Numbered from the stretch's first letter, positions 14,479 to 27,100 are shown. The stretch is 64,000 nt of DNA from Lingula anatina (GCF_001039355.2 NW_019775770.1:139431-203430), one strand, 5' to 3'. Notes: generated by a model from the sequence alone, not told the origin. Program-made: numbers and translations.

Positions 14479-16072
14479 ATGACAAGAACAACAATAAATA
14501 ATGGCACTTGCAGTCATGACAAACTTTCGTGACGTTAAAATAATTTTGGAGCAGACGCTGGCCAGGCCCAGATGGATAAACACATCTTTAAAAATAGCCA
14601 GTGGAATAAGTAAACATTAGTACAAGCCAGTAAGGGTGAGGAGACAAATATCTTGAAGTTTATAAACTCAATATATATTGCATAATGAATATGAGTCGAT
14701 ATTTCACAGGCAAAGTACATAGCCGAAGTGGAACTTTCCTACTTTCAAGGGCATATTCATCTTTGCCCGGCTTCGAGCCATACAAAGACGTTCAAAAACA
14801 TCTCAGTAGACAGAAGCCCAATATTCACTGGATCAGTCATAATATCAAGGTGGAGGCGAGGCAGCCCTTTTTCACTTAATTTAAAAGTGGGCAAAATTGT
14901 GCTGTTCAGTGATCCATATTCTAAGGTCTCTATAACTTTTTCTAGGCACCATCAACATTTTGTTTCGCCTTCAAATATATCATCCGGATTTTATAAATTA
15001 ATTAGTTCATTATTTCATTTAGTATTCTTATTGAAATTTTTTTCATTTTTTATGCGTACACTGTTCCTCTAATTTTATCCATTCAACTTAAATGTCGAAA
15101 AAGTCGCTGTACAACTAGTCTCCTTTCATCGCGGTAGCTTTATGAAGCCAAACTGTTCACGTGCCGTCATGACAGAGAGAAAATGTAGCATCTTTTATAA
15201 AAGATGGTCAAAACTTACCCTATGCATGGACCTAATGAGTCCATGCCCTATGCTATCAGGGGTGTTTAAAAGAGTATACAAAATTAAAGTACAGGCGACT
15301 CAATAATTTTGTAACAGATTATAATTGCTTCAAAAGAGTCACAAAATGATTGTAACATTCATAAGTAAAACCATTATGATTATAATGATAAATCGGCTAC
15401 TCCATAAATCTAGGATCCAACTTAACTAATGATGGGCTTTTGATAAAATCTATCATGAGGAAGGTTTGCAAGATCCAGCTGCCAACTTAAATCTTAAACA
15501 AAAAAAGAAGTAAAATAGGCCACTGCACTGGGAAGAGTTCAGAGCTGAAGCAATAAACGATTTAGGACAAGGTCTTGCAAGGGCGGTATCAACGAAGTGA
15601 GAAGCGCATGAGCCAAATTAATTTGATATTTGCAAACTCTGATGGGCGCCTTTCGATTACTTTTTTTCCAAGCCTGCATTTTGGGAACCCCTAGATAATG
15701 CAATTTTATCCGGCTGCTACTTTTTTCATGTACGGAAAACTGAATCGATCACGAAAACATAACTGTAATTGTGAAAATGAATAGGAAACTATTACGCGCG
15801 AGGATCAGCACATTTTTGTTTCAAAATTAAATTGTCTCTTCTTCCCTATTAAACATTATTAGATAATAACACAGAGAAAGAAGTCACATTCAAAATATGC
15901 CCCCCCCAAGGAAATTAATTAAATTAATTAATTAATTAATAATAATAATAATAATAACAATAATAATAATAAACTTTATTTCTCTCAAACAATGTAAATT
16001 CCTTACCGGTTGCCGAAGCTTTTGCTTAAAATTCTTCTTTAATATAAGTCCAAACTGCCCGAGAGCCCCCAT
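1..16072 (-). CDS. ABC transporter subfamily A (ABCA1/ABCA4/ABCA12-like), 5' part only
   Basis: N-terminal part of an ABCA-type lipid or retinoid transporter; the gene runs off the left edge before the second membrane block and any nucleotide-binding domain. Sixteen exons join in one frame with GT-AG borders: 16007-16072, 14005-14098, 11527-11653, 7574-7719, 6206-6336, 5512-5709, 4897-5111, 4405-4547, 3674-3801, 3250-3462, 2552-2784, 2036-2169, 1629-1762, 1141-1326, 529-791, 1-131 (about 847 residues). The start reads MGALGQFGLILKKNFKQK, a typical cytosolic ABCA leader. Exon 2 gives the first membrane helix (about residues 23-45, with EILWPIALFVVV). Exon 3 carries FGERAMPSAGVLPFLQ plus two cysteines, matching the AMPSAG/CNxxNxC signature after helix 1 of ABCA1/4/7. 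The remainder is extracellular and rich in N-glycosylation sequons. ABCA1's first extracellular domain is about 600 residues; this one is already about 800 and unfinished. Subfamily is sure; the exact orthologue is not. Confidence 0.92.
1088..1132. repeat. (ATT)n microsatellite beside a splice donor
   Basis: About 15 trinucleotide units in ABCA intron 14. The repeat begins seven bases past the minus-strand donor GT at 1140-1139. Confidence 0.95.
1141..2784 (-). repeat. ABCA exon cassette B (exons 11-14)
   Basis: Four exons of 233, 134, 134 and 186 nt with intron phases 0-2-1-0-0, encoding about residues 488-716. Markers are AMPIWDEAKRW in the second exon, LALGPDVAPSVMTAL in the third and EVVERSLCDSNLTAV in the fourth, each at the corresponding place to cassette A. 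Confidence 0.72.
3250..5111 (-). repeat. ABCA exon cassette A (exons 7-10)
   Basis: Four exons of 215, 143, 128 and 213 nt with intron phases 0-2-1-0-0, encoding about residues 255-487. Marker segments are NSPVWTDIKRG in the second exon, LRLAPYVQHTLFAS in the third and VLQELQDALCRINVS in the fourth. The same phase order and markers return in exons 11-14. Confidence 0.72.
3885..3967. repeat. (AT)n microsatellite
   Basis: About 41 uninterrupted AT units inside ABCA intron 8. Confidence 0.97.
5512..7719 (-). repeat. ABCA exon cassette 0 (exons 4-6)
   Basis: Exons of 146, 131 and 198 nt with intron phases 2-1-0-0, encoding about residues 96-254. The middle exon ends VLAPDIVEAVLNSSLNVSK. The last contains a cysteine motif (SSSMCNINEDLIPQIVEEL). 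Both align with the equivalent exons of the next two cassettes and with single segments of the ABCA1 extracellular domain. The first exon of the four-exon pattern is replaced by the conserved N-terminal exon 3. Confidence 0.7.
7098..7110. repeat. Poly(G) run, 13 bases
   Basis: Homopolymer in an ABCA intron. A second run of 12 G lies at 7863-7874. Confidence 0.9.
14439..14480. repeat. (AAAT)n microsatellite
   Basis: About ten tetranucleotide units in ABCA intron 1. Confidence 0.95.
15935..15971. repeat. (TAA)n-rich microsatellite
   Basis: Imperfect AAT/TAA tract with one AAC interruption, just inside ABCA intron 1. Confidence 0.9.
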
Positions 16073-16118
16073 GATTGGCTTGTTAGGGGGAAGTGGCGGC
16101 TTGAAACGTTTTCACAGT
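16007..16118 (-). other. First coding exon of the ABCA gene with 5' UTR and splice acceptor
   Basis: On the minus strand a pyrimidine tract and AG at 16120-16119 precede 46 bases of leader and the ATG at 16072. The 5' UTR is therefore probably split and the true promoter lies further right. A CpG-richer stretch near 21250-21500 with a minus-strand donor (AG then GTAAGG, exon end 21253) is one candidate first exon, but nothing else ties it to this gene. Confidence 0.5.
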
Positions 16119-17542
16119 CTGAAAAAGTCAAAATACAAATTTAAGTTGTAAGAAAAACACACAACCCCTGATCCCTACGAGAAAAAAAACTTATCCAAAT
16201 ATAATGCTGACTTCAGATGTTTACCTATGAATCGTGAAAATGATATTCTTTATAAACCAGAGCAAATAATATCAAGGTCATCGTTTTAAAACACAAAGCA
16301 CGCACAGCACGTACTGCCTATTTAAGTTAAAATTTCACACAGCCACGGGTTAGATAATACTACAGGGCATAAGGTTCGTTCAGCTTGGGTAAACTTGTGA
16401 AATATGGCATTTTAACTACAGCAAAGACAACTTGAAAGGGTAGTAAAATAAGTCAACTTAAAAAAAGCTTGAACAAACATCTAATGAACTAGTTCTGTTT
16501 CGGGTTATACCGAAAAGTTATCATTTTTTACTAAAAAATTTGCAACAGCAAACTTTTAACTATAAACTTTTTTTATAAACTTCGCTCTTCTTCTACAATT
16601 TAAGCTCTCCCATATACCCTTACCTATTCCTTTGAAAACAAACGTCGTCAAAATGTCACAAAAGTGACATAACGAATCTGCGACAAATGAAAATCAATAC
16701 CAGCTTGCCTTTTGTCTCGTGTTCTCTGTGAAGTCCGAAACTAAAATGTCCTTATAATTTATCAGATACCGCTATATAGTATCTCTGTTTTACGTGTTGA
16801 GATGTCACAATCGCTCTAGACGTGCGTCAACACTTGACTTGTATCGTTTGTTATTCATTTACCAAATGTCCTGTGGAATTATCATTAATACAACATCAGT
16901 ACCAGAACAAGCCCTTGGGTCGCAATTGTTATCTTGTCTGCGATAACCCCCTCCCCTACTCCAAAAAATGAAAGAACATAAAAAAGAGGGGTTTATCAAT
17001 ACTTTCACATTACTGATCATGATTTTACCAAGATGATGTTATTTTACTCAATTGTATTAACAATTTTTTAGTATAAAAATTCGCGGAAGGAGTTATAAAC
17101 TACAAAGGTTCGTCTATGCCAAAAAGGCAAAGTTCAAAACCTTTTCACAAATTCCTTTTTTATCACTGATGATCTTATAAATATTTCACCTATTAGAAGT
17201 TTGCCAAAGTTTCAAGTTGGTCTAAGTCTACAACAACACTTGTGGACCTAGTATTTGCTGAGGGGAGGGGGGGGTTGGGGTGAACAAGGACAGGCCTTTC
17301 TAGAATTACGAGGGCATGCGCCACCCAACTACCAGAGTTGCACTCTTCGACAATTTTTATCGATCCCCTTCTGCATTGAAACAGGTTTCATTTTATTAAA
17401 AAAAGAAAGAAATTCGACAATTTTAGTGCTATGGTGCGACATGGAGCTACACAGTCTACAACAAGAGACAAGACATGAATTACCATTACCAAAGCATTAC
17501 CAAACTAGACTAATCAATGTGTTTAACGCTTGTTTTTTCGCT

Positions 17543-17544
17543 AA

Positions 17545-17587
<43 letters not shown>

Positions 17588-17591
17588 ATAT
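17543..17591. repeat. (AATA)n microsatellite
   Basis: About twelve tetranucleotide units in intergenic DNA. Confidence 0.95.
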
Positions 17592-19362
17592 TAAAAGAAT
17601 GCAAAATTACGGAAAACAAAGAAACCAGTGAGTGGTGAGAAAACAAAAGCTACGATATAAGACGTTCAGCTAAAATCCCAGCTTACGTAAAAATACAGTC
17701 AAATCAAAGACACACTCGAGGATCCCATTGGGGAGGAGTGGTAGTGATCACAGTTCACGGGAAATTAAATCATTAACTCACAAAGCACAGTAAATAAAAC
17801 TTAATTCATATCTTGCTGATAATGCAAATCGAAATCCCGAAGACTTTGTTTCACGAAAAGGGCGAAGAATAAAAAGCCGCATTCACGAGCCACGGGAATC
17901 GGGTTCCTCATGGGTCACGCTAAATAATATGCACGTTTCACGCATCTCAGTGAAAAAAAATTGGCTGTCACGGGTAAAGAAAAAAAAAACAATGGGAACC
18001 TGACACACATGTACCCTGTACTATCCTGGGATAGACAGTTAAAATATTGATTAACATGCTTTAAATATCGTTTAGAATAAGAACAAAACTGCAATATATT
18101 GGAGCTCATCGGAAGATGCTTCGGATTAGGGATATCGAGATCGCTCAAGTGGTTGTCTCCGATCCGCTGTTAAAAAAACTGACGGTAAGTGTAACACAAA
18201 GTCCACATCCATTACATTCACACAGTTGAGGATAAGCTTGACGTCAGAAGGTCAAGATCTAGGACGGGGTTCACCTGTACAAATCAATGGGAACCGAACC
18301 CTGCATGACAGGGGACTTTCTCTCGGATATGACAACGATGACGGCAAATGTAGGCTGGGGTTGGAGATCGGGCTTCAGTCGGCATTTCAAACACCCGTTG
18401 CGTACACAGCAGACGGGGAATCTAATGTGATTAATATTTAGAAATTACTAATCAGGCTACCTAAAAAAATGACCCTCTCCCTGTCTAGATCACCGAGGAA
18501 AGCTCACCGTGCAAGCAGTGGCTTTCCCCATGTCCTCCTCTTCAATCTTCAGGCCAGCGCAAGGACAGCTGGCAAGGCACTTGGTAGAACTGAACTTTTT
18601 TTATTTCAGTTGTAAAGACATGTTATAACGATTTTAAATAATGACGACCTATTGTCCATTTTGTACCACAAAATGTTGTTAATCGCGGTGAAAGTTTCAC
18701 CACTTTAGTAAGGGTCATAAAAATGGGTTAATCGAAATGAAAGATTACATATTTTCCGCTGTATGTTTCAGGTGAAGAAGACCCATGGTGATAGTCCAGC
18801 CCTGGGTGTTTGGGAGAGTACATCCGTTTTATCAAAATAGTAAAATGTATATTCTGTGCACTGTCGAGTCACATAAGTGGGACAAAAATGTGTCAACCAG
18901 TATCTGTTTTATATATCTGTGAACGAATCAGATAAACTGACATCATCTTCACACTAAAACCATCTAAAAATACATATACGGAACTATCGGGAATTATTGT
19001 TGCGTTTTTCACATCATTAATCATTAAGGGCACCAACATACCTGAGAAAAATTATTCCACCGCAAACGATCCCGGATATCAAAAAGGGGGAGTGGTAAAT
19101 TCTGTCACCTTAAATAAAAAATGACCCTACTTCTCTTGCTGTCCTATATTGCACAAGACTTCTACGCTTTTCTCTTTAGTATGTTTACACTGTGTCCATA
19201 GCGTCACTTTTTATGATGAAGTTATGCTGGACACTAATAGCATTTTTCTGACAAATATGTGGTAAAAATCCTGAGCAGAAGTTTTCTTGTTTCGTTGATT
19301 TTCCTTATCTATTTAGTCTCGAGCTGATTTCTTGGTCATCGTATTAAATCCAAGTGTGTTGC

Positions 19363-19364
<2 letters not shown>

Positions 19365-19437
<73 letters not shown>
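19365..19437. repeat. Compound (GT)n(GA)n microsatellite
   Basis: About 14 GT units followed directly by about 22 GA units. Confidence 0.97.
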
Positions 19438-19438
<1 letters not shown>

Positions 19439-22328
19439 ATTGTACTTGTAAATGTATTAACATAAAAATCAAATCCATTAGACATGGTAATAGTCGTTGT
19501 CAACATTACGGTGAACATAACAAAAACACTCAACTTTATGGGCTGATTTAATAATATTGCCTTATAATACAAACTGTGTTCTGTAAATTAGGGTGCCAGT
19601 ATACAAAGGAATTATTAGATACTTGAAGCCCCCACCTCAATATTATGCAACGTTTTATAAGTGTGTTGTGGGATAATGACATTCTCGACGCAACTGTCGA
19701 TGCGTGCTATTACAAGTATGACGTTTACCACTGCTGTCGGTCCTGTCAGGTTAGATACTCAGTAATCGGACTAGTGTATACGGAGTCGAATGCTAGAAAA
19801 CCCAACTTTCAGTACATGCCGGAAACTATTGTTTCCTATCAATTTTCTGTAATATCCGCCTTGCCAACCGCGCAACACTATTTATTACTATAATTTTCAG
19901 AACTGAATTACATTATCTAGAGAGTGATACTTTCTAATTACCTGAATGACAACCGGAGAGATCAACTTCACCCCTTAACAACACCACTGCAATACCAGCA
20001 GGTTGACCCTACATATAGCCCCTTTAACATTAAACCCTAATTAAACGCAATTTTAAGGTGGTTCGGCATGTTATAAAATATGTTTCATTTCGGCTTCAGG
20101 AAAGGGCAACTGAAGACAAAAGGCTTCTGTTTGCTCACTCTGAAGGCAGTGAAGGAGAAATCTAAGGGCTAACAAGCATAGTTAGTGATCCGAGTGTCGG
20201 ACAGAATCCAGTCTGATTATTCTGTCCAAACTTGATTAATTCACGAAATTTACCATTCCACTAACCTAGACCTCAGCCTAGACTATACACACAGTCTACA
20301 AACGCTTTCAATATCTTGAAACGCCACCCAGGGAAATATCAGGATGTACTTAGAGAGAGTATGGACCGTAAAAAAACTAGTGCACTACGACTCTGTTGTC
20401 TTGGTAACTGGTGGGAAGATCTTGTTACTCCTTATTTTGTAGGCCGCAAGGCTGAATACTGAGTTGGCACTGAAAATGCCAGACACGTTCACCCCGTGTT
20501 TCTTTCAGGTCTTTTAGCATGATAGTTTCGAGACAGCTTTGAGACATACTTCCAACAATGAAGCGATACGTACTCGGCGATAATTGCTTAGTGAATTGCT
20601 TAATAGTGCTCTCGTTCGGGTCTTTTAAAGCATATTCACAATGGACTTACATTTATGATATTACACATTTTTATGGGTTACAGCTTTGTTAGATATAAAT
20701 CGTACATCATTGATTTGCTTCACTGGCAGTTCAACATTGTTCGTAATGACAATCAATAATTCTCTAAAATCTAATCATGTCTAATAGCCAATATCTTCAA
20801 TTGTAAATTCTAAAAGTTCCCAAGCGAATTGTTATTCACCAATATAGTCGTAAAGAGTAGGCCTATAGCACGATAAACTCCGTGGCAAATTTGCACATGT
20901 GCACACTGCATATATTTTGTAAATATTCAGAAAACCAAACTTTCTACCGTTTCCAGGACACCAAGCATGATACCGTAGACCTTAGAGCAGCATGGAGCAG
21001 CTGTATAATAAGGAACACAGTGACCCGTTAGCTTTACTGAAGGGCGAGTGTACATAGCATGACGCTTCCAGGAGCGTGTCGTGGGTACATGTACCGTGTA
21101 CCTAGCTTTCTACAACCACCGACCATCAGTTCTGGTCAGTAGGTCGCACGGAAGACGTCGATAAAAATATCAGACACCAGATGAATTTAATGCTCGTTTA
21201 GCAACAACATTATACTGTATAGGCATTTTATATGACGAGCGATGCGCCTTACCTCTCAACTCCGCCGTCGAATAATAATCAGCTATAGTATGCCCATGCC
21301 CGTCCCAGTTAATCCTGTTTGTTTTCTACGGCGGATCGATCGAACGCGAAAGTACCCAAAAGTAAACGTTTACACAAAAGCAGAACAAAGGAAAGTGCTC
21401 GTGACTGCCTCTTTACGCTGGGCGTTACTCCGTGCCAATTCTATACTCCTTGTGCTTTGCGGTTGTGAAATACTTGCGATGGTGGTGGACAATTAAGTTT
21501 CTCACATAAAAGACGCTGACCCGGTTTTTGCACCTTGCCTGTGGTGTGAACCAGAGCGCGTTAAGAGTATTCGGTCAATATGCCCCAGAAGACACAAATA
21601 GCCACGTCAGTTTTGTCTGATTGATTCGCAAAAGTTGTGTTTAGTGAGCAGATCAGAATGACCGTTATGAAAATTTTTCTCATAAACAGGAACTGGAATT
21701 GCGACGTTATGTATAAGCAGAATAAATACTGTAAATAGATCCTGTTCCGATAGGCTTTACCAACATGACGTCGTACCGGCGATGAAAAGATAATACATTT
21801 GGCCAATTCTTGCGAAATGACGATACGAGGTCAACCGAGGGGGGAAAAAATCATGAGTCTTATTGTACCAAGATATGATGCCCGATAAGTGACAGTGAGG
21901 CGAGATTGATATCAAGGGCCTACATCTTGAGGACGACTAAATTAAACTACGAGTATTATAGTTTATAATGATCTGATTTCTGATGTTAGCCTATGATTAT
22001 TTTATTAAATCGTTATGAGGTTATATGGTCGCTGATTTTGCATCATGATTTTTCCGTCCAGAGCGTTGTTAATTTGTTTAATTTTTATTATTTTGTTGTC
22101 ATTCCCTGTACTGTACCTGTGCAGTTTATGAGAAAAAATTGTACCGTGTTGTGAATCAACATTACGTTTTGTGGAGAGACACATTTTAGCACAAAAAAGT
22201 GCCAACGACAATTATTCACTTTGTTACAAAGTTATGAAATTCATTCGGACAATTTCATATTTTCTTTACCGGGTAGTTAACTGCGCAAAACTACTCTGTG
22301 TTGATCCAACTAATTCCCAGCGACTGTT

Positions 22329-22368
22329 TTGTGGTTGATGTGACGTGACATCAGCGCAACAACCACAA
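22329..22368. promoter_or_regulatory. Nested inverted repeat around a CRE-like core
   Basis: Outer arms TTGTGGTTG (22329-22337) and CAACCACAA (22360-22368) enclose inner arms TGATGT and ACATCA around TGACG. It could be a cruciform or a bZIP-type binding site. Any function is inference. Confidence 0.35.
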
Positions 22369-22717
22369 TGTGTACATTTTTTGCGCGCATGTCTTCAGCC
22401 AAGTTTCACTTTTGAAGTTCCGGTGTAACAAGAAATGTCAGAACATATTATGCTGAAGCGTAAATGCTAAAGCGTGAAAAAAATTTCTCATTCATACTTC
22501 TCATTAACTACACTTCTGCTTTAAACACCGACTCAAGTTCCTACACATTAAATATAGACCAATTATACAAAAATATTGTATCAATATTCAAGTTTAACTA
22601 ATTGGCATGTGTGAAAAAAACGTCAACAAGTTATTTTGATAACCAAAGAAAATAGACGACGCTATCAAGTTGGATTGGCATTTAGAAAACGAATGCTGGT
22701 TTGATCTTCGTTTGTCT

Positions 22718-23307
22718 TTTATTGAGTAAACCAAAATGAAAATATACAGCAGGATTTATAAATTACAACTCAGTGATAAACCATTAAAATCAGCTAGTGA
22801 ACCATGAGCAAAACTGAAGAAATTAAAAAAAAAAAACTCATTTTCAAAAATACTGCCACAGATCCATAAAAAAGTTGTACAAAAGAAATGAGTAGCGTTA
22901 ACATTCACTTGACCATTTACATTTTGCTTGTAGTATCCACAAACATTATTTGTTGATAAAATTGCACCATGTTCAAATAAATGAATAAAAAGTCATTTTG
23001 TATAAATGTATATAAACATTTTAGCATATATATATGCAAATAAACATCATTTTTTAAATATATTCACCACTTAAAAAAGACATTCAAATCACTTTTAAAA
23101 AGACTGCATAAATGATATCAATTCTTTAAAATACTTCATGGCTGAATGAGAGCTATTACGATTTTGTTAAAAAACAAGATGACAGTCGGAAGGAAGCGTA
23201 CAAAGATACTAAGGCTTGTTGAAGAAAATTCCTTGGTGTCCTTGCTTTGGGAAGGCCTCTCAAACTCTCTCAAGATAACTTGGAGCACTTAACTGGTTGT
23301 TCAGAAT
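22718..23307 (-). other. Possible alternative 3'-terminal exon
   Basis: A clean minus-strand acceptor (pyrimidine-rich, CAG at 23310-23308) is followed by a 15-codon open stretch, ILNNQLSAPSYLERV, ending at a TGA (23262-23260). After about 530 bases of stop-rich sequence comes AATAAA (22723-22718). It could be an alternative last exon of the RRM gene upstream, which has a weak internal donor (GTGTAG) right at its own stop, or the 3' exon of another gene. No conserved protein family is recognisable. Confidence 0.35.
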
Positions 23308-24137
23308 CTGTGAAAACAAATAAAATGTCTTTTATCACTGATAATAATAAACCCAAATTTAAACGTGTATTCAAATTCAGTGTAGAAGAAATCTAAATAT
23401 TTCAGTGTAGAAGAAATCTATATTATTTCTAAAGCTAAATATTCTCTCAAAATATGATGAGAATAAGATTCATTAAGAACATTTCTTTTTTCAATATCTC
23501 ATATGCACATTTGCTTGAGGTTGTTTTATTTCAGCAAATCAATTGTACTTAAATATATCCAGGCTAGGTAATTCAATTGTATGCACACTAACATTGTACC
23601 ACAATGTCTATCCATTGATTTGTAATAAGAATCCCATTCAAAACAAGTTTCACACTTCTCAAATGTCTCAAACAAATTTGTGAAGGTAAATGACTGCATA
23701 CCTCTTAGAAATTGTGAAAATAATGTCCAGAAAAGGACAGTAACATTAAGGGTGCAGTTGAAGCTAGTTGACATGTAAAATCATTGATATTAAACCTAAC
23801 CAAATGCCACCATATAGTTTCCAATAGTATAATTTAAAAAAAAAATCAAAAGTTATACTTTCATATTTCCTGAAAAAACATTATTTGCACAGATATTTGG
23901 TGCTTTCTTTCTGTGGTATATATAACCTGGTTCGCTTTTGCCAACACTCATTTGAGAAATTATGTTACTGTGTATGCAGCAGTAATGTCCATACATTGCT
24001 ACATCATTTGGTGGACTTTTATGAAAAGGAGGAACAGATAAGTAAGTAGAGCTTGTGAACAGAAATAAAGAGAAAGTGACGTTTTCAATTTTTTTTTGGC
24101 TGAGTGATTAATTAGGTTTATCCTTTAGCATGTGAGA

Positions 24138-24143
24138 TTTATT
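24138..24143 (-). terminator. Polyadenylation signal of the RRM gene
   Basis: AATAAA on the minus strand about 50 bases after the stop codon. Confidence 0.55.
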
Positions 24144-24191
24144 CACGCCAAATAAACTGGAAAGTAGTGATTTAAATGCATTACAGGGAAT

Positions 24192-26673
24192 CTACACTCG
24201 CTTCATATGTAACTTTATAGCAATGTGCTGGTAAGTTTGGCACTGTGTTAAAAGGATGGAGTCATTTGGAATGCTGAAATTGCTGTAGACCTCCCCCACC
24301 ATACCATTAAAAACAGCATCTGATCCATCCAAGCAGTCCACCAACCATTCTGCAGATTCTGCAGTGCCGAGTCTGAAAAAGTGGAAGTCATATGTTTTCT
24401 TTATCAGTGTTTATACATCTGTCAAGAGGAGCAACAGTTGGTAGTTGCTCTTAAATAATACAGGGATTCAAAATTAGGACAAATCTTTACAAGACAATGC
24501 TTGAAATCTCCATCAGCTTCAAGTATCTTCAAGTTTCTTTTAATAAACAAGTGAAAAATTACCAAAGAAAATCAGTATATTAAAATGAAAGGCACGTTTA
24601 CGAAAAAGAAATAATAACACACTGTTAATTCAGTGCTGTGTTTGCTTAAGGCAAGTTCTGGGCTTAGAAAAAACTTTGATGTCCTTTTTTGTAAGTTGAT
24701 CACTTCATCAGAATTTTATCTAGCAACTTACTTTACTAATGCAACACTGTCCTTTTCCCTTTCACACAATTTCACTTCAACAACTTGTCCATAATTTATT
24801 AAAAATTCTCTTAATTCTTTTATGCACAGTTTTTGAGGCAATCCTTCTATTCTGCACACATGGTCTCCTTTTATGGAAAAATCAGTATCCTCTGTATTTT
24901 CAGAAAAATTTGCTTCAGCATTCTTTACATGTTTTTTCTTTGCTTTATGTCTAATTTTGCTTTTAGTCGAAGTGACTTTTGTATCACTAGGTGGTTTCTG
25001 GGCATTTGCAAGCTTTGGAAAGTCTTCTTCAGTGAATTTTGGATCAGTGTCCCTTTTTTTCACATGACCAAATCCTTGATAAGAAGAAGATTCAAAAGGT
25101 TCTAATAAAATTGAAGAAGGCAAACTGGAATTTTGAAGACTAGTGCTGCATTTTGATAATTCCAATAAGTTTTCAGAACCACTTGCAGGAGAGGTAGATG
25201 ATTTGTCTTTAGGGAACTGAAATATATTTGAAAAGAAAACAGTTATATACTTAAATATTTTGAAAATCCACTAAATGAAGTGAATGATTCACACCACACA
25301 GCAAAACTATAAAATAGAAGTAACATCTATCACATTTAAAGCACATATCTTCAAAACTTTTATGTACAATCATAGAAGTTTGGTGTGAAGACCACTGCTG
25401 GAGTGAAGTTGTAAAGCACCCACAATGGAGATCATACAGGATGGCCCAAAATCTCGCAACTAAGTATTAAAAAAAAAAAAAAAATCAAGTGAGATTTTGC
25501 AAGAAAATGGAGACAGAAATAATGGCAGACTAGCAACTGCAGTGAAACAACAGGTTTTTGCATGTGTTTTAGTCTCGAAGTGCAGACAGCTTCATTTAGG
25601 CTTTCTCAGATATGATTCTCATTATTTAGACCATACTTTTTAATTTTATTGCCAACTCAAAAATATGTATAAAAATATATAACAGATATTCCTAGACTTA
25701 GTTTTTTCATTCCAGTGATACAATGTACATGTGTACCACCTTTTATGGACAACTCATGCAATTGATATTTACCCCTAGTTTTCCTGGTTTGTGGTCAGTG
25801 TTTTGTCTTTTGTCTGTCAGTAACCGTGCTCTTCCCTTTCCCACTTTGGGCAATAGAGCCTAAAATTAAAACAAAAAGCATTGCAGTATATCTTTTCTCA
25901 TGCATATAAAATGATGGCAAAACTCTGTTTAGCAACATGTTGATAAATAACCAATGACTATGAAGATTTCAATAGACACACTTTTTTCAATAAAATCATA
26001 ATTTTTGTGCATCTATTTTTTCTTTTCTTAATACTGAAAAATATAAACAGCAAAATATGGAAAATTTAAAATAAACATTTTTCCTTAGAAAGAAATACAC
26101 ATTCTTTAAGTGTAAGAGAAAAATTTGAGTACAATCCATCTAACATTAAAATACGGCATACAGTATAAAATGTTAGCTATGGCATACATATGGCAATTTA
26201 ATTTACAGTAAAATCTTTTTGAAATATTACACCCAATTTTTTTTTTTTTTTTTGCAATATAGTAGACAAGTGTGGTATTCTGAAGTTGTTTTCTGTAGTT
26301 TTAAGATCCATTAACCATTCTCATCCTCAACACAACAGTGTGATAATGGCATTCTTGAACTGTACCACATATCAAATTTCTATTTTAAATTCCAATGACC
26401 TATAATCTAAGGTAATTAGACTAAACTGTTACTAGTATCCCTACCATCATAAAGATATATTATGTACTATACCTGTTGCTGCTGGAGTAGCTCCACTTTC
26501 AGGGCATCTGGCAGCCTCATATCTTGAAGTCTTAGTTTACATTTTCTTTTCCCTCTTCCTGAGCAATTTAGTAGTGGAGTTGATTTTTCAAAACTTCTGT
26601 AATTGAGGGCCTCCTGCTCAGCAACGACCTCAAAATGGAAATCTTCTTCAAACAATCTCCATCTGTCAGACAT
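24192..26673 (-). CDS. RRM-domain RNA-binding protein, family not recognised
   Basis: Four coding exons join in frame with GT-AG introns: 26473-26673, 25773-25859, 24732-25216, 24192-24372, giving about 317 residues. The N-terminus (MSDRWRLFEEDFHFEVVAEQ) is acidic and aromatic. A basic, low-complexity middle follows (about residues 110-205), with FTEEDFPKL and a KIRHKAKKKH cluster that may act as a nuclear localisation signal. One C-terminal RNA recognition motif spans about 214-285. It has beta1 VCRIEGL, helix 1 CIKELREFLINYG, beta2 VVEVKLCE, beta3 DSVALVKL, helix 2 AEWLVDCLDG and a closing GMVGEVY. The aromatic residues usual in RNP1 are weak, so RNA binding may be atypical. The stop is supported by AATAAA about 50 bases downstream (24143-24138). 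The RRM is sure; the protein's name and role are unknown. Confidence 0.8.
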
Positions 26674-26697
26674 ATTTTAAGAAGTACGGTATGGGGT

Positions 26698-27100
26698 CTG
26701 CAAAAAAGACAAGACTGCATATGTATGTGTATGTGAAACTATTCATACACATAATTCTACTAGAGCAGCATTAGTCTGTTAAGTCTGGTTCAGTGGACAA
26801 TGAGTGGTGGTGCCACTGGTTTTGGAGGGGTACAGGTATGTAGAAGTCATAAATTTAACGTGTATTTCCCCGCATAAAACTCCTACTTGAGGTTTATCGT
26901 TAAGTACATATTCTACTCTTAAAATGTAAAATTTAAAGATTAAAATAATTGAATTATAGCTCATAACAAAGACGCCGGGCTTACCGTCGCCCTTCACTTG
27001 TGTACAGTCCAAATCCTGACGGCGTACATGCAAGGATGGACCTAGCCTCGGTTTCGGGTACAATACCTCCGACGCATTTGATTCAAGTGCCACTTTAGAG
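26698..27100 (-). promoter_or_regulatory. Likely 5' UTR intron, first exon and promoter of the RRM gene
   Basis: A minus-strand acceptor at 26699-26698 lies 25 bases before the ATG at 26673. Upstream, a CpG-richer segment ends in a strong donor (ACG then GTAAGC, exon end 26985). The simplest reading is a non-coding first exon at about 26985-27090. Confidence 0.45.

Larger units (their letters stand above)
16119..22717. other. Gene-free stretch
   Basis: No open frame here has protein-like composition, splice continuity or a recognisable family on either strand. It holds an (AAAT)n tract, a GT/GA compound microsatellite, a CpG-richer patch at about 21240-21450 and a nested inverted repeat at 22329-22368. 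Upstream promoter and non-coding first exons of the ABCA gene may lie here. Confidence 0.6.

Noticed and set aside
14728..15072. 114-codon plus-strand open frame inside ABCA intron 1
   Set aside because: No homology recognised and poor codon-like composition after its first third.
15225..15258. Hairpin GCATGGAC / GTCCATGC with a 7-base loop
   Set aside because: Eight base pairs with no conserved neighbours; no known RNA or terminator class fits in animal DNA.
17255..17551. 98-codon plus-strand open frame
   Set aside because: Low-complexity start (GGGGWGEQG), no family resemblance, no splice context, and it runs into an (AATA)n tract.
18226..18441. 71-codon plus-strand open frame near a GTAAGT at 18185
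   Set aside because: Protein-like composition is weak, there is no acceptor in frame, and no family is recognisable.
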